A stretch of 64,000 nucleotides of DNA from Celeribacter naphthalenivorans (GTDB lineage Bacteria; Pseudomonadota; Alphaproteobacteria; Rhodobacterales; Rhodobacteraceae): the NCBI RefSeq assembly GCF_020524585.1, contig NZ_JAIVLK010000004.1:340223-404222 (forward strand), written 5' to 3'. The notes below the pieces were generated by a model. The model saw nothing but the letters and a program-made list of their open reading frames with translations. It made no database searches and was not told where the DNA came from. The stretch's first letter is position 1; every line of letters starts with the position of its first letter. The position numbers and the translations under genes are program-made. Positions 7,832-17,321 of the stretch are shown one piece after another.

Positions 7832-9196
7832 ATGACCCCTATCAAACGAATTTTCATCGCCAATCGCGGCGAGATCGCCGTGCGTGTGATCAAGACCTGC
7901 CGCGCCTTGGGCATCGAAACCGTGCTGGGCGTCTCCGAGGCGGATCGCGACACTTTGGGCGCCAAATTGGCCACCCGCGCCGTCTGTCTGGGGCCCGCTC
8001 GGGCGACTGAAAGCTATCTCTCTGTCGGCACCGTCGTGGAGGCCGCGAAGGGCACCGGCTGTGACGCCATTCATCCGGGCTACGGCTTTCTCTCCGAGAA
8101 CCGTGCGCTGGCCGAAGCCTGTGCCGAGGAGGGGATCGTCTTCATCGGCCCTGACCTGCCGCATCTCGACGCCGTGGGTGACAAGCTCACCGCGCGCAGC
8201 CATGCCGAAGCCGCCAAGGTGCCGCTGGTGCCGGGGGGCTCTGCCGAGACCGTGGAAGACGCCCGTAAGATCGCCGAAGAAATCGGATTTCCCTTGTTGA
8301 TCAAGGCCGTATCCGGCGGCGGCGGACGCGGGATGAAACGTGTGGATCGGATGGAAGATCTGGAAAGTCAGCTTGATTTGGCGACCTCCGAGGCCGCCGC
8401 GGCCTTTGGCGACGGGCGGGTCTATCTCGAACGTTTCGTCACAGTCGGACGCCATGTCGAGGTGCAAATCCTCTCCGATGGCGAAACGGTCCTGCACGTG
8501 GGCGAGCGCGATTGTTCGGTGCAGCGCCGCTATCAAAAGGTGATCGAGGAAGCCCCCGCGCCGGAACTGCCGAAAGCGCTCAGAGACGGGCTTTTGGCGG
8601 CGGCGGTGAAATTCGCCCGCCACCTTGGCTATCGCTCGCTGGGCACCGTTGAATTCCTCGTCGATATGGAGCGACAGAGCTTTTATTTTCTCGAAATGAA
8701 CGCCCGGATTCAGGTCGAACATCCGGTGACGGAAATGATCTCCGGCCTCGATCTTGTGGCTGAACAAATCGCGGTGGCCGAGGGCAAGCCCATGACGCTC
8801 ACGCAAGATGACATCCGCCTTACCGGTCATGCCATCGAATGTCGCCTCAACGCCGAAGACCTCGCCCATGAGTTCCGCCCCGCGCCGGGACGCGTCACTA
8901 TGGCTTGGTTCCCGCCGATGGAGGGCCTTCGGGTCGACACCCATATGGTGCCCGGCGCGATGATCTCGCCCTATTACGATTCCATGATCGCCAAGCTGAT
9001 CGTCCATGCCGCCACCCGCGAAGAGGCGATGGACCGGATGCTCAAGGCGCTCGATGTCTGTGTGCTTGAAGGCGTGAAAACCAACGCGCCGCTGCATCAT
9101 GCGATCCTCTCCGAGGGTGAATTTCGCGCCGGCGGAGTCGATACGACCTACCTGCCGCGTTTCCTTGAACTTCATGGCGCGGAGGTTTGCCAATGA
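7832..9196 (+). CDS. Biotin carboxylase subunit (AccC-like)
   Basis: 454 residues, the normal size of a stand-alone biotin carboxylase. It has the N-terminal FIANRGEIAVRVIK, the ATP-grasp glycine loop SGGGGRGMK and the active-site block EMNARIQVEHPVTE. It carboxylates the biotin of the carrier protein with ATP and bicarbonate. It follows the carrier gene by 4 bp and overlaps the carboxyltransferase gene (ATGA). A housekeeping AccC is presumably elsewhere, since this copy lies in a catabolic, IclR-linked cluster. Confidence 0.92.
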   Translation: MTPIKRIFIANRGEIAVRVIKTCRALGIETVLGVSEADRDTLGAKLATRAVCLGPARATESYLSVGTVVEAAKGTGCDAIHPGYGFLSENRALAEACAEEGIVFIGPDLPHLDAVGDKLTARSHAEAAKVPLVPGGSAETVEDARKIAEEIGFPLLIKAVSGGGGRGMKRVDRMEDLESQLDLATSEAAAAFGDGRVYLERFVTVGRHVEVQILSDGETVLHVGERDCSVQRRYQKVIEEAPAPELPKALRDGLLAAAVKFARHLGYRSLGTVEFLVDMERQSFYFLEMNARIQVEHPVTEMISGLDLVAEQIAVAEGKPMTLTQDDIRLTGHAIECRLNAEDLAHEFRPAPGRVTMAWFPPMEGLRVDTHMVPGAMISPYYDSMIAKLIVHAATREEAMDRMLKALDVCVLEGVKTNAPLHHAILSEGEFRAGGVDTTYLPRFLELHGAEVCQ

Positions 9197-10656
9197 GCCT
9201 GTCCCTGATCGACACCACGCTGCGCGACGGCAACCAGAGCCTCTGGGGCGCCACGGGCCTCGACACCGCGCAGATGCTGCAAATCGCGCCGGTCATGGAC
9301 CGCGTTGGCTATGAGGCGATTGATTTCTCGACCTCGACCCACATGGCCGTCGCTGTGCGGTTCACCAAGGAAGACCCTTGGGAGCGTCTGTCCCTGATGC
9401 GCGAGGCCATGCCGGAGACGCCGTTGTCGTTTTTGACGACGGGGATGCGGTTCATCTCTTGGGAGGTGGCCAGTCATGAGTTGATGGAATTTGCCTTCCG
9501 TCTTTTGGTCAATCGCGGCATCCGGCGGTTTGCCGTCATGGACCCGATGAACAACATCTCTGCCATGACCACCATGGCCGATCTGACGCGCAAGGCCGGG
9601 GGGGAAAGCATCGTCGCGGCGCTGACCTTTACGCTCTCGCCGTTGCATGACGATGCGCATTTCGCCAAAGCTGCCGAGGCGCTGGCGAACTCCGGAAAGT
9701 TCGACCGGCTTTACCTCAAAGACCCCGGCGGGCTTGTCTCCGCCGAGCGTGCCGCGACGCTGTTTCCGGCGCTGCGCAAGGCGGTCGGTCAGATGCCTTT
9801 GGAGTTCCATTCGCATTCCACCATCGCGCTCGCGCAGTTTTCCTATCTGGAGGCCGCGGGGCAGGGCGTCGATTGCCTTCACACGGCCTCGGCGGCGGCC
9901 GCCAACGGGACGTCGCAACCCGCCGTCGCCTCGACGTTGCGCAACCTGCGCGACATGGGGGTGCGCGTCGATGTGGATGATGAGGCCATCGCCGAGATCG
10001 ACACTTATTTCAGCGCGCTGGCGCAGGCCGAGGGGCTGAGCCACGGTCAGCCGCAGGAATTCGACCGCAGCTATTTCCGCCACCAGATGCCCGGCGGCAT
10101 GATGGGGACGCTGAAACGGCAATTGTCAGAAACCAAACGCCTGCATCTTTTGCCGCAGGTGCTCGAAGAGGTCGAACGCGTCCGCGCCGATCTCGGCTAT
10201 CCGATCATGGTCACGCCGTTTTCGCAGGTGGTCGGCACGCAGGCGCTTTTGAACGTCATTGGCGGCGAGCGCTATTCGACCATCCCCGACGAGGTGGTGC
10301 GCTATGCTTTGGGGCGTTTTGGGCAACCGGCGATGCCGATGGACAGCGCGCTTGAGGACCGGATCAAAAGCTCGAAACGCGCGAAAGAACTGACCGAAGA
10401 GCCGCATATGGCCTCGCTCGACGAGCTGCGCGCCAAGATCGGCAAGGACCTGTCGGACGAGGAATTCCTGCTCCGCGCCGTGATGCCCGCCGAACAGGTC
10501 GACGCCATGAAGGCCGCCGGTCCCGCGCGCCGGGGCTATGACCCGAGCACCCGGCCCACGGTCGATCTGATCCGCGAGCTGACGTCGCGGCGCGATTTGG
10601 GGGAGGTGAAATTGTCCAAACCCGGTCTCACTCTTGAACTGAAAGGAGGCCGCTGA
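9193..10656 (+). CDS. Biotin-dependent carboxyltransferase, HMGL-like TIM barrel, non-pyruvate substrate likely
   Basis: 487 residues, related to the carboxyltransferase half of pyruvate carboxylase, oxaloacetate decarboxylase alpha and transcarboxylase 5S. It has IDTTLRDGNQSL at the N-terminus, LYLKDPGG (the position of the carbamylated, metal-binding Lys), the HSHST metal ligands and GTSQPA. The block that reads LxRGxN in pyruvate enzymes is LTTGMR here, so the Arg thought to hold the pyruvate carboxylate appears lost. There is no C-terminal biotin domain; the carrier is the separate protein at 7354. It probably carboxylates a ketone or other enolisable compound. An unusual two-subunit pyruvate carboxylase cannot be excluded. 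Confidence 0.75.
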   Translation: MSLSLIDTTLRDGNQSLWGATGLDTAQMLQIAPVMDRVGYEAIDFSTSTHMAVAVRFTKEDPWERLSLMREAMPETPLSFLTTGMRFISWEVASHELMEFAFRLLVNRGIRRFAVMDPMNNISAMTTMADLTRKAGGESIVAALTFTLSPLHDDAHFAKAAEALANSGKFDRLYLKDPGGLVSAERAATLFPALRKAVGQMPLEFHSHSTIALAQFSYLEAAGQGVDCLHTASAAAANGTSQPAVASTLRNLRDMGVRVDVDDEAIAEIDTYFSALAQAEGLSHGQPQEFDRSYFRHQMPGGMMGTLKRQLSETKRLHLLPQVLEEVERVRADLGYPIMVTPFSQVVGTQALLNVIGGERYSTIPDEVVRYALGRFGQPAMPMDSALEDRIKSSKRAKELTEEPHMASLDELRAKIGKDLSDEEFLLRAVMPAEQVDAMKAAGPARRGYDPSTRPTVDLIRELTSRRDLGEVKLSKPGLTLELKGGR

Positions 10657-11513
10657 TGGACGGTCGTTCTCTGAATGTCGCGGTCTTCGACATCGACGGC
10701 ACGCTGGCGATGATGGACAAGGCGAAAGGCACCTATGAGGCGCTTCCGGGCGCGATCCGCGCGATGGAGATTTGTCGCGAAGCGGGTATGGATGTCTGGG
10801 CCTACACCAACGGGACGTTCTTCACGCCGGAGCATTACTACCCGCGTCTGGCCGATGCCGGAATCGTTTTGGACGAAGGCCGCGTGATGACGCCCGCCAG
10901 CGTGGCGGCGCATCACCTGCACCAGACCGGGCACAAACGTGTGATGGTTCTGGGGGCTGAAGGCACGGTGGAGCCGATGCGGGCTGCGGGGTTTGATGTT
11001 GTTGTCGCCGGAGAAGAGACCGGAGATGAGGCGCGCGACGTGGACGCCGTTCTGGTCGGCTGGGCACGGGATTTCAACCTCGCGCAACTCACCTCCATGG
11101 TCGAAGCGGTCTGGGAGGGCGCGATGCCCTATTCCGTCTCGGATGCCCCCTATTTCGCGGGCGCAAAGGGCCGCGTGTTGGGGGTCTCTGGCTCGGTCGG
11201 AGCAATGATCGCTCACACCAGCGGCGTCGAGCCGACGGTGATCGGCAAGCCCGCGCCCTGGGGGCTTGAGATGATCGCCGAGCAAACCGGTGTGGCCGCG
11301 CGCAACATGGTGGTGATCGGCGACGATCCGAAACTCGAAATTCGCATGGGCCGGGTCGGGGGCGCCATCACCGTGGGCGTCACCACCGGGATCGCACAGC
11401 GTCACGATTTTCTTGCTGCCCCGCCCGACTGGCGCGCCGACATCGTATTGAAAAGCCTTGAAGAATTCGAAGCGCAAGACTGGCTCTTTGCGCAGGAGGA
11501 GAGCCTGACATGA
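10656..11513 (+). CDS. HAD-IIA family hydrolase (NagD/phosphoglycolate phosphatase-like)
   Basis: 285 residues. Motif I is FDIDGTL (Asp12, Asp14), the motif II region is VWAYTNGTF, and the C-terminal motifs are VIGKPAPWGLEM with the Lys and VVIGDDPKLEI. This is the NagD-like HAD-IIA layout with a large cap domain. It is probably a phosphatase; the substrate is not evident. It is joined to the carboxyltransferase gene by TGATG and to the ligase gene by ATGA. It could remove a phosphorylated by-product or act on a phospho-intermediate of the pathway. Confidence 0.8.
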   Translation: MDGRSLNVAVFDIDGTLAMMDKAKGTYEALPGAIRAMEICREAGMDVWAYTNGTFFTPEHYYPRLADAGIVLDEGRVMTPASVAAHHLHQTGHKRVMVLGAEGTVEPMRAAGFDVVVAGEETGDEARDVDAVLVGWARDFNLAQLTSMVEAVWEGAMPYSVSDAPYFAGAKGRVLGVSGSVGAMIAHTSGVEPTVIGKPAPWGLEMIAEQTGVAARNMVVIGDDPKLEIRMGRVGGAITVGVTTGIAQRHDFLAAPPDWRADIVLKSLEEFEAQDWLFAQEESLT

Positions 11514-13528
11514 CCACGCAGACCGATATTCTCTGGACCGCGCCGGCGGCCCGTCATGCCGCAGCCAATGCCACGAAACTTTTGGACTGGCTGGCCGGAC
11601 AGGGTCTGGCCTTCGACGATTACGATGCCATGCTTGCATGGTCGATTGACGAACCGGAGGTTTTTTGGCGTCAGCTTTGGGCCTATTTTGATGTGATCCA
11701 TGATGGCGAGATCAAAGAGGTGATGAGCGCCGACCCGATGCCCGACACGCGCTGGTTCACCGGCACCAAGCTCAACTACGCCGAACATGTGCTGCGGCTC
11801 GAAGAGGCGGGCGATCCGGCCCGCGTGATGCTACATCACTCGTCCGAGTTGCGGCCCCATGCGACGATGAGCTGGGGGGAGGTTGGGTCCGCCGTACGGA
11901 AACTGGCGACCAAGCTGCGCGCCATGGGCCTCGGCGAGGGCGATTGCGTTGCCGCCTATATGCCCAACATCCCGGAGGCGGTGATCGCCATGCTCGCGAC
12001 CACGGCCATTGGCGCCACATGGTCCTCTGCTGCGCCCGAGTTCGGTGCGCAGACGGTGATCGACCGCTTCGGTCAGATCGCGCCGAAACTGGTGTTTGCG
12101 GCCAATGGCTATCGCTACGGCGGCAAGGATTTCGACCGCACCGAAGACCTCGCGATGATCCTCGCGGCGCTGCCCGAGGCGCGCGATTTGGTGATGCTCG
12201 ACTACCAACCGACGGCGGCCAAGGCCCCGGCGTTCGATGGCACGATCCACACCTGGGACGACATGCTCTCCGGTGCGGAAGTGACCCGCGAGGCCTTCAC
12301 CTACACCCGTGTGGCGTCCGATCATCCGCTTTGGGTGTTGTTCTCCTCGGGCACGACCGGCCTGCCGAAACCCATCGTGCATGGGCATCATGGCATCGTG
12401 GTCGAGCACCTGAAATCCGCGGCAGTGCATTTCGATCTGAAGCCCTCCGACACGCTGTTTTTCTATTCCACCACAGGCTGGATGATGTGGAACACGCTGA
12501 TGTGGGGGCCGCTCATGGGCGCCTCCGCCGTGCTTTACGATGGACACCCGGCTTTTCCCGAAATCACCTCGCTCTTTGAGCTGGCCGAGACCACCGGTGC
12601 GACCGTCTTCGGTACAAACCCGACGTTTTTGCAGATCGTCAAACAGCAAGGCATCGTGCCGAAAGAGCGCTTTGATCTCTCAGCCCTGCAATCCGTCATG
12701 CTGGTCGGTTCGCCCGCCACGCCGGAGGTGTTTGAGTGGGTCTACGCCAACGTCAAATCCGATCTCTGGGTCACCTCGCAATCGGGCGGGACGGAGTTCT
12801 GTTCGGGCATTCTCGCCGGTGCGCCGATCCAGCCGGTGCGCGCGGGCGTGATCCAGTCGCGCGGCCTCGCCACCGATGCGCAGGCCTTTTCCGAGGCGGG
12901 TGAGCCGCTGACCGATGAGGTGGGCGAATTGGTGATCCGCAAGCCGATGCCCTCGATGCCGCTGTTCTTTTGGGGCGACGACGGGAATGCGCGCTACCGG
13001 TCGAGCTATTTCGAACGCTTCCCGGGTGTTTGGACCCATGGCGACCGGGTGGTGTTCCACGAGGACGGAACGTGTTTGGTGCTCGGGCGCTCGGACGCGA
13101 CGCTCAACCGCTTTGGCGTGCGCATCGGCTCGGCGGAGATTTACCGCACGGTCGACAGTTTCGAGGGCGTTAAGGACAGCCTCATCGTCTGTGTCGAGGA
13201 CGGGCAGGGCGGCTATTTCATGCCGCTGTTTTTGGAGTTGGCCGAGGGCGTGGCGCTGACCGACGAGCTGATCGGCGCGATCCGCACGACGCTGCGCAAG
13301 GATCGCAGTCCGCGCCATGTGCCGGATGTGATTTTGCAGGCGCCGGAAATTCCGCTGACGCTGACGGGCAAGAAAATGGAAGTGCCTGTGCGCAAACTCC
13401 TTTTGGGCGCGGCCATGGCGGATGTGGCGAGCGAAGGCGCAACCCGCAATCCCCACGCCCTGCGCTGGTTCGCGGACTATGCCGCCGACTGGCGCGAAAC
13501 CCAATCACGCGAGGAGGAACGCGCATGA
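11510..13528 (+). CDS. Acetoacetyl-CoA synthetase-like beta-keto acid:CoA ligase
   Basis: 672 residues, full length for the acetoacetate-CoA ligase branch of the AMP-forming ligases. The N-terminus contains WFTGTKLNYAEHVL, the adenylate loop LFSSGTTGLPKPIVHGH starts near residue 278, and the C-terminal TLTGKKMEVP carries the catalytic Lys. Members activate beta-keto acids (acetoacetate, benzoylacetate) with ATP and CoA. Placed directly after a biotin carboxylase system, it would activate the beta-keto acid made by carboxylating a ketone. The exact substrate is inference. It overlaps both neighbours by ATGA. Confidence 0.87.
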   Translation: MTTQTDILWTAPAARHAAANATKLLDWLAGQGLAFDDYDAMLAWSIDEPEVFWRQLWAYFDVIHDGEIKEVMSADPMPDTRWFTGTKLNYAEHVLRLEEAGDPARVMLHHSSELRPHATMSWGEVGSAVRKLATKLRAMGLGEGDCVAAYMPNIPEAVIAMLATTAIGATWSSAAPEFGAQTVIDRFGQIAPKLVFAANGYRYGGKDFDRTEDLAMILAALPEARDLVMLDYQPTAAKAPAFDGTIHTWDDMLSGAEVTREAFTYTRVASDHPLWVLFSSGTTGLPKPIVHGHHGIVVEHLKSAAVHFDLKPSDTLFFYSTTGWMMWNTLMWGPLMGASAVLYDGHPAFPEITSLFELAETTGATVFGTNPTFLQIVKQQGIVPKERFDLSALQSVMLVGSPATPEVFEWVYANVKSDLWVTSQSGGTEFCSGILAGAPIQPVRAGVIQSRGLATDAQAFSEAGEPLTDEVGELVIRKPMPSMPLFFWGDDGNARYRSSYFERFPGVWTHGDRVVFHEDGTCLVLGRSDATLNRFGVRIGSAEIYRTVDSFEGVKDSLIVCVEDGQGGYFMPLFLELAEGVALTDELIGAIRTTLRKDRSPRHVPDVILQAPEIPLTLTGKKMEVPVRKLLLGAAMADVASEGATRNPHALRWFADYAADWRETQSREEERA

Positions 13529-14298
13529 CAACCGCTCAAAAGATTTTCGATGTCACCGGAAAGGTGGCCTTTATCACCGGCGCGGGTTCCGGACTTGGTC
13601 GCGCGATGGCCGAGGTGCTGGCCGCCAATGGGGCGAAGCTCGTGCTTTTCGATGTGAGCGCCAAGGGGCTTGAGGCCACCGCCTCCGCGCTGGGCGCGAC
13701 CGAGGTGGAAACCGTGGTCGGCGATGTCTCGGACGAGGCCGCCGTCGAGGGTGTCATCGCCACCTGTATCACGCGGTTCGGTCGGCTCGACATCGCCTGC
13801 GCCAACGCGGGCATCGCCGATCCGGAGCCCGCGCGGTTGGACGGTTACAAGAGCGAGAACTGGCATAAGACGGTCGGGATCAACCTCGACGGCGTGTTCT
13901 ATGTGAACCGCGCCGCGATCCGCGAGATGCTCAAAACGGGTGGCGGTAAGGTGATCAACACCGCCTCCATGTGGGGGCTTGCGGGCGCGGCCGCTGTTGC
14001 GCCGCTTCCGGCCTATACCGCGACCAAGGGCGCGGTAGTGAACCTGACGCGCGAGCTGGGTCTGGAGTATGCGAAAGACAACGTGCAGGTGAACGCGATC
14101 TGTCCGGGCTTTTTCGACACCGCCATTGGCGATCCGAACGATCCGGAGTTTGCCAAGGCGACCGTCGCGTTCACCCCCATGGGCCGCACCGCCAAGGCGG
14201 AGGAGATCATGGGATCTGTGCTCTATCTCGCCTCCTCTGCGTCGGATTTCGTCACGGGCACCAGTCTCGTGATCGACGGCGGCTGCGCGGCACGCTGA
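13525..14298 (+). CDS. SDR-family oxidoreductase
   Basis: Short-chain dehydrogenase of 257 residues. The nucleotide loop is TGAGSGLG (18-25), with NAG at about 93-95, the catalytic Ser in NTASMW, and Tyr163-x-x-x-Lys167 (YTATK). Asp42 after the second strand suggests NAD(H) preference. It ends with the usual TGTSLVIDGGC. It overlaps the ligase gene by ATGA and is followed 11 bp later by a second SDR. It probably oxidises a secondary alcohol to the ketone (or reduces it) in the pathway encoded here. Confidence 0.87.
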   Translation: MTTAQKIFDVTGKVAFITGAGSGLGRAMAEVLAANGAKLVLFDVSAKGLEATASALGATEVETVVGDVSDEAAVEGVIATCITRFGRLDIACANAGIADPEPARLDGYKSENWHKTVGINLDGVFYVNRAAIREMLKTGGGKVINTASMWGLAGAAAVAPLPAYTATKGAVVNLTRELGLEYAKDNVQVNAICPGFFDTAIGDPNDPEFAKATVAFTPMGRTAKAEEIMGSVLYLASSASDFVTGTSLVIDGGCAAR

Positions 14299-14309
14299 GG
14301 GAGGATGAG

Positions 14310-15059
<750 letters not shown>

Positions 15060-15092
15060 TCCGCTAATATGAACATGTTCAGGGAGGAAAAC

Positions 15093-16349
15093 ATGGCTGA
15101 ACATCACGCACAAACGACGGGCGCCTCGCGTCCGAAGGTTCTGATGATTGTCACTCAGGACACCAAACAGGAGGAGGCAAAATACCTCCGCGAGATCCTC
15201 GAAGGGGCGGGCGTGGATGTCATCCATCTCGACCCCTCCGTGCGCAAGGTGGTGGGCGGCGCCGAGATCGGCCCCGAAGATATCGCCGCCGCGACCGGCA
15301 AAACGCTGGCCGATGTCCGCGCCATTCACCACGAGGGCAAAATTCTCGACAAGATGATCGAGGGCGCCGTGGCCTGCGCGTTGGCCGTGCATGAGAAAAC
15401 GCCGATCTCCGGTATTCTCTCCATCGGCGGCTCCATGGGCACCACCATGGGCACCACCGTGATGCGCGCCTTTCCCTACGGGATGCCAAAGATGATGATC
15501 TCGACGCTGGCCTCCGGCATGACCGCAGGCTTCGTGGGCGTCAAAGACATCTGCATGCTCAATTCGGTCTGCGACATTTCCGGCCTGAACTCGATCTCCC
15601 ACGATGTGTACCGCAACGGCGCGCTGGCTGTCGCGGGCATGGCGAAGGGCTATGAACCGATCCATTCGGGCGAGAAACCTTTGGTTCTGGTCTCGACATT
15701 GGGCACGACCGAGGCCTGTTCGCGCCGGGTGCGCGAGGGGCTTGAGGCCGATGGCTTTGAGGTCATGGTGTTCCACACCACCGGCAATGGCGGGCGGACG
15801 CTTGAGACCATCTGTGCCGAGCGCGATGTGGCCGCCGTCGTCGATATGTCTCTGGTCGAGATCAATGATTTCCTGCGCGGTGGGATGTGCGCCGTGGGGC
15901 CGGACCGCGCCGCGACCGCCGTGCAAAAGGGCATCCCCGTGGTCTTTGCCCCCGGCAATGTGGATTTCTACATCATGCCCTCGCAGCTTGCGGTCGGCGC
16001 CGCGCCGTTCGAGGGCCGGGGCTATCACGTCCACAACAGCGCGCTCACGGCCGTGCGCACCACGGAAGAGGATCTGATGCATCTGGCCGATCACATGGCC
16101 GAGATCATCAAGGGGGCGACCGGTCCGGTGCGGTTCTTTGTGCCGCGCAAAGGCTTTTCGCATCACGACAGCCCGGATGGCCCGCTGCCGCGTCCGAACC
16201 TGCCGCCGGTGTTTGAGGCGCAATGCAAAGAGGCCTTCGGCGATTATGCCCCGGTCGAAGGCATTGATGGCCACATCAACGATCCGGTCTTTGCCGATGC
16301 GCTTTTGGCGGCCGTGCGCGAGGTGACGCGCGTGCCGGCGATGGCGTAA
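15093..16349 (+). CDS. Tm-1-like ATP-binding protein (UPF0261)
   Basis: 418 residues from ATG 15093 behind GGGAGGA. The upstream ATGs at 15069 and 15075 lack a site. The sequence (SRPKVLMIVTQDTKQEEAKY, then SIGGSMGTTMGTTVMRAFP and VFHTTGNGGRTLE) matches the UPF0261 family, the N-terminal half of plant Tm-1. In many bacteria this protein is next to a TIM-barrel partner (the Tm-1 C-terminal half). No such gene follows here; an amidohydrolase does. Biochemical role unknown; nucleotide binding is expected from the family. Membership in this operon suggests a catabolic role. Confidence 0.82.
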   Translation: MAEHHAQTTGASRPKVLMIVTQDTKQEEAKYLREILEGAGVDVIHLDPSVRKVVGGAEIGPEDIAAATGKTLADVRAIHHEGKILDKMIEGAVACALAVHEKTPISGILSIGGSMGTTMGTTVMRAFPYGMPKMMISTLASGMTAGFVGVKDICMLNSVCDISGLNSISHDVYRNGALAVAGMAKGYEPIHSGEKPLVLVSTLGTTEACSRRVREGLEADGFEVMVFHTTGNGGRTLETICAERDVAAVVDMSLVEINDFLRGGMCAVGPDRAATAVQKGIPVVFAPGNVDFYIMPSQLAVGAAPFEGRGYHVHNSALTAVRTTEEDLMHLADHMAEIIKGATGPVRFFVPRKGFSHHDSPDGPLPRPNLPPVFEAQCKEAFGDYAPVEGIDGHINDPVFADALLAAVREVTRVPAMA

Positions 16350-16388
16350 CGCCTTCCTCCTTGCAAAGATCACACCTGCAAAAACCAC

Positions 16389-16414
16389 ACCGGGCGCGGT
16401 GCGCTGCGCCCGGT
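16389..16414 (+). terminator. Intergenic hairpin, possible weak terminator
   Basis: ACCGGGCGC (16389-16397) and GCGCCCGGT (16406-16414) form a perfect 9-bp stem with an 8-base loop, between the UPF0261 gene and the amidohydrolase. It is followed by CCTATTCC rather than a T-run, so it may reduce rather than stop transcription into the last gene. Confidence 0.4.
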
Positions 16415-16445
16415 CCTATTCCTCACACGACAGACTGAAAGACCG

Positions 16446-17321
16446 ATGGTAGATTTTTCCAGCGTCCGCGCGATTGATTTTCACACCCATGCCGAGGAGG
16501 CCTGCGGCTGTCACCACGATGACGGCTATGACGATCTGCAATCCGCGATGGCGAAATATTTCAACGCGCCCTGGGCCCATCCGCCGACCATCGACCAAAC
16601 CGCCGCGCATTACCGCGAGAAAAACATCGCCGCGGTGATTTTCCCGGTCGATGCCGAGCGCGAGACGGGCTATCGCCGCTACGACAATTACGAGGTCGCC
16701 GACGCCGCCGCGAAACACTCCGACATCCTCATTCCCTTCGCCTCGATCGATCCCGCGAAAGGCAAATTGGGCGCCCGCGAGGCGCGCGATCTGGTGGAGA
16801 ACCACGGCATTCAGGGCTTTAAATTCCACCCGACGATGCAGGGGTTTTATCCGAACGACCGGAGCGCCTATGTGCTCTATGAGGCCATCGCCGAGGCGGG
16901 AAAACCGGCGCTGTTTCACACCGGCCAGACGGGCGTCGGATCGGGGATGAAGGGCGGCAACGGCATGCGGCTGAAATACTCGAATCCGATGTATATGGAC
17001 GACCTGGCGGTGGATTTTCCCGACATGCCGATCATCCTCGCGCACCCGTCTTTTCCGTGGCAGGAGGAGGCCCTGTCGGTCGCGACCCACAAGCCGAATG
17101 TCTACATCGACCTCTCCGGCTGGTCGCCGAAATACTTCCCGCCGATTCTGGTGCGTTACGCGAATACTTTGTTGAAAAACAAGATGTTGTTCGGCTCCGA
17201 CTGGCCAATGATCGCGCCGGAGAAATGGCTTGATGCTTTTGACAAAGCGGAGTTCCGCGACGAGGTGCGGCCTTTGATTTTGAAGGGAAATGCGATGCGG
17301 TTGTTGGGGGTTACGACGTAA
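16446..17321 (+). CDS. Amidohydrolase family 2 metal-dependent hydrolase
   Basis: 291 residues of the ACMSD/LigJ/CouO superfamily. It has the metal site DFHTH at 11-15 (preceding an unusual Cys/His-rich stretch, CGCHHDD), GFKFHPT, LAHPSFPW and LFGSDWP carrying the later His and Asp ligands. Members include 4-hydroxyphenyl-beta-ketoacyl-CoA hydrolases, which cleave beta-ketoacyl-CoAs. That would suit the product of the ligase at 11510, but family annotation alone cannot fix the reaction. It is the last gene of the cluster and converges with the molybdenum reductase gene, overlapping it by 11 bp tail to tail. Confidence 0.8.
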   Translation: MVDFSSVRAIDFHTHAEEACGCHHDDGYDDLQSAMAKYFNAPWAHPPTIDQTAAHYREKNIAAVIFPVDAERETGYRRYDNYEVADAAAKHSDILIPFASIDPAKGKLGAREARDLVENHGIQGFKFHPTMQGFYPNDRSAYVLYEAIAEAGKPALFHTGQTGVGSGMKGGNGMRLKYSNPMYMDDLAVDFPDMPIILAHPSFPWQEEALSVATHKPNVYIDLSGWSPKYFPPILVRYANTLLKNKMLFGSDWPMIAPEKWLDAFDKAEFRDEVRPLILKGNAMRLLGVTT

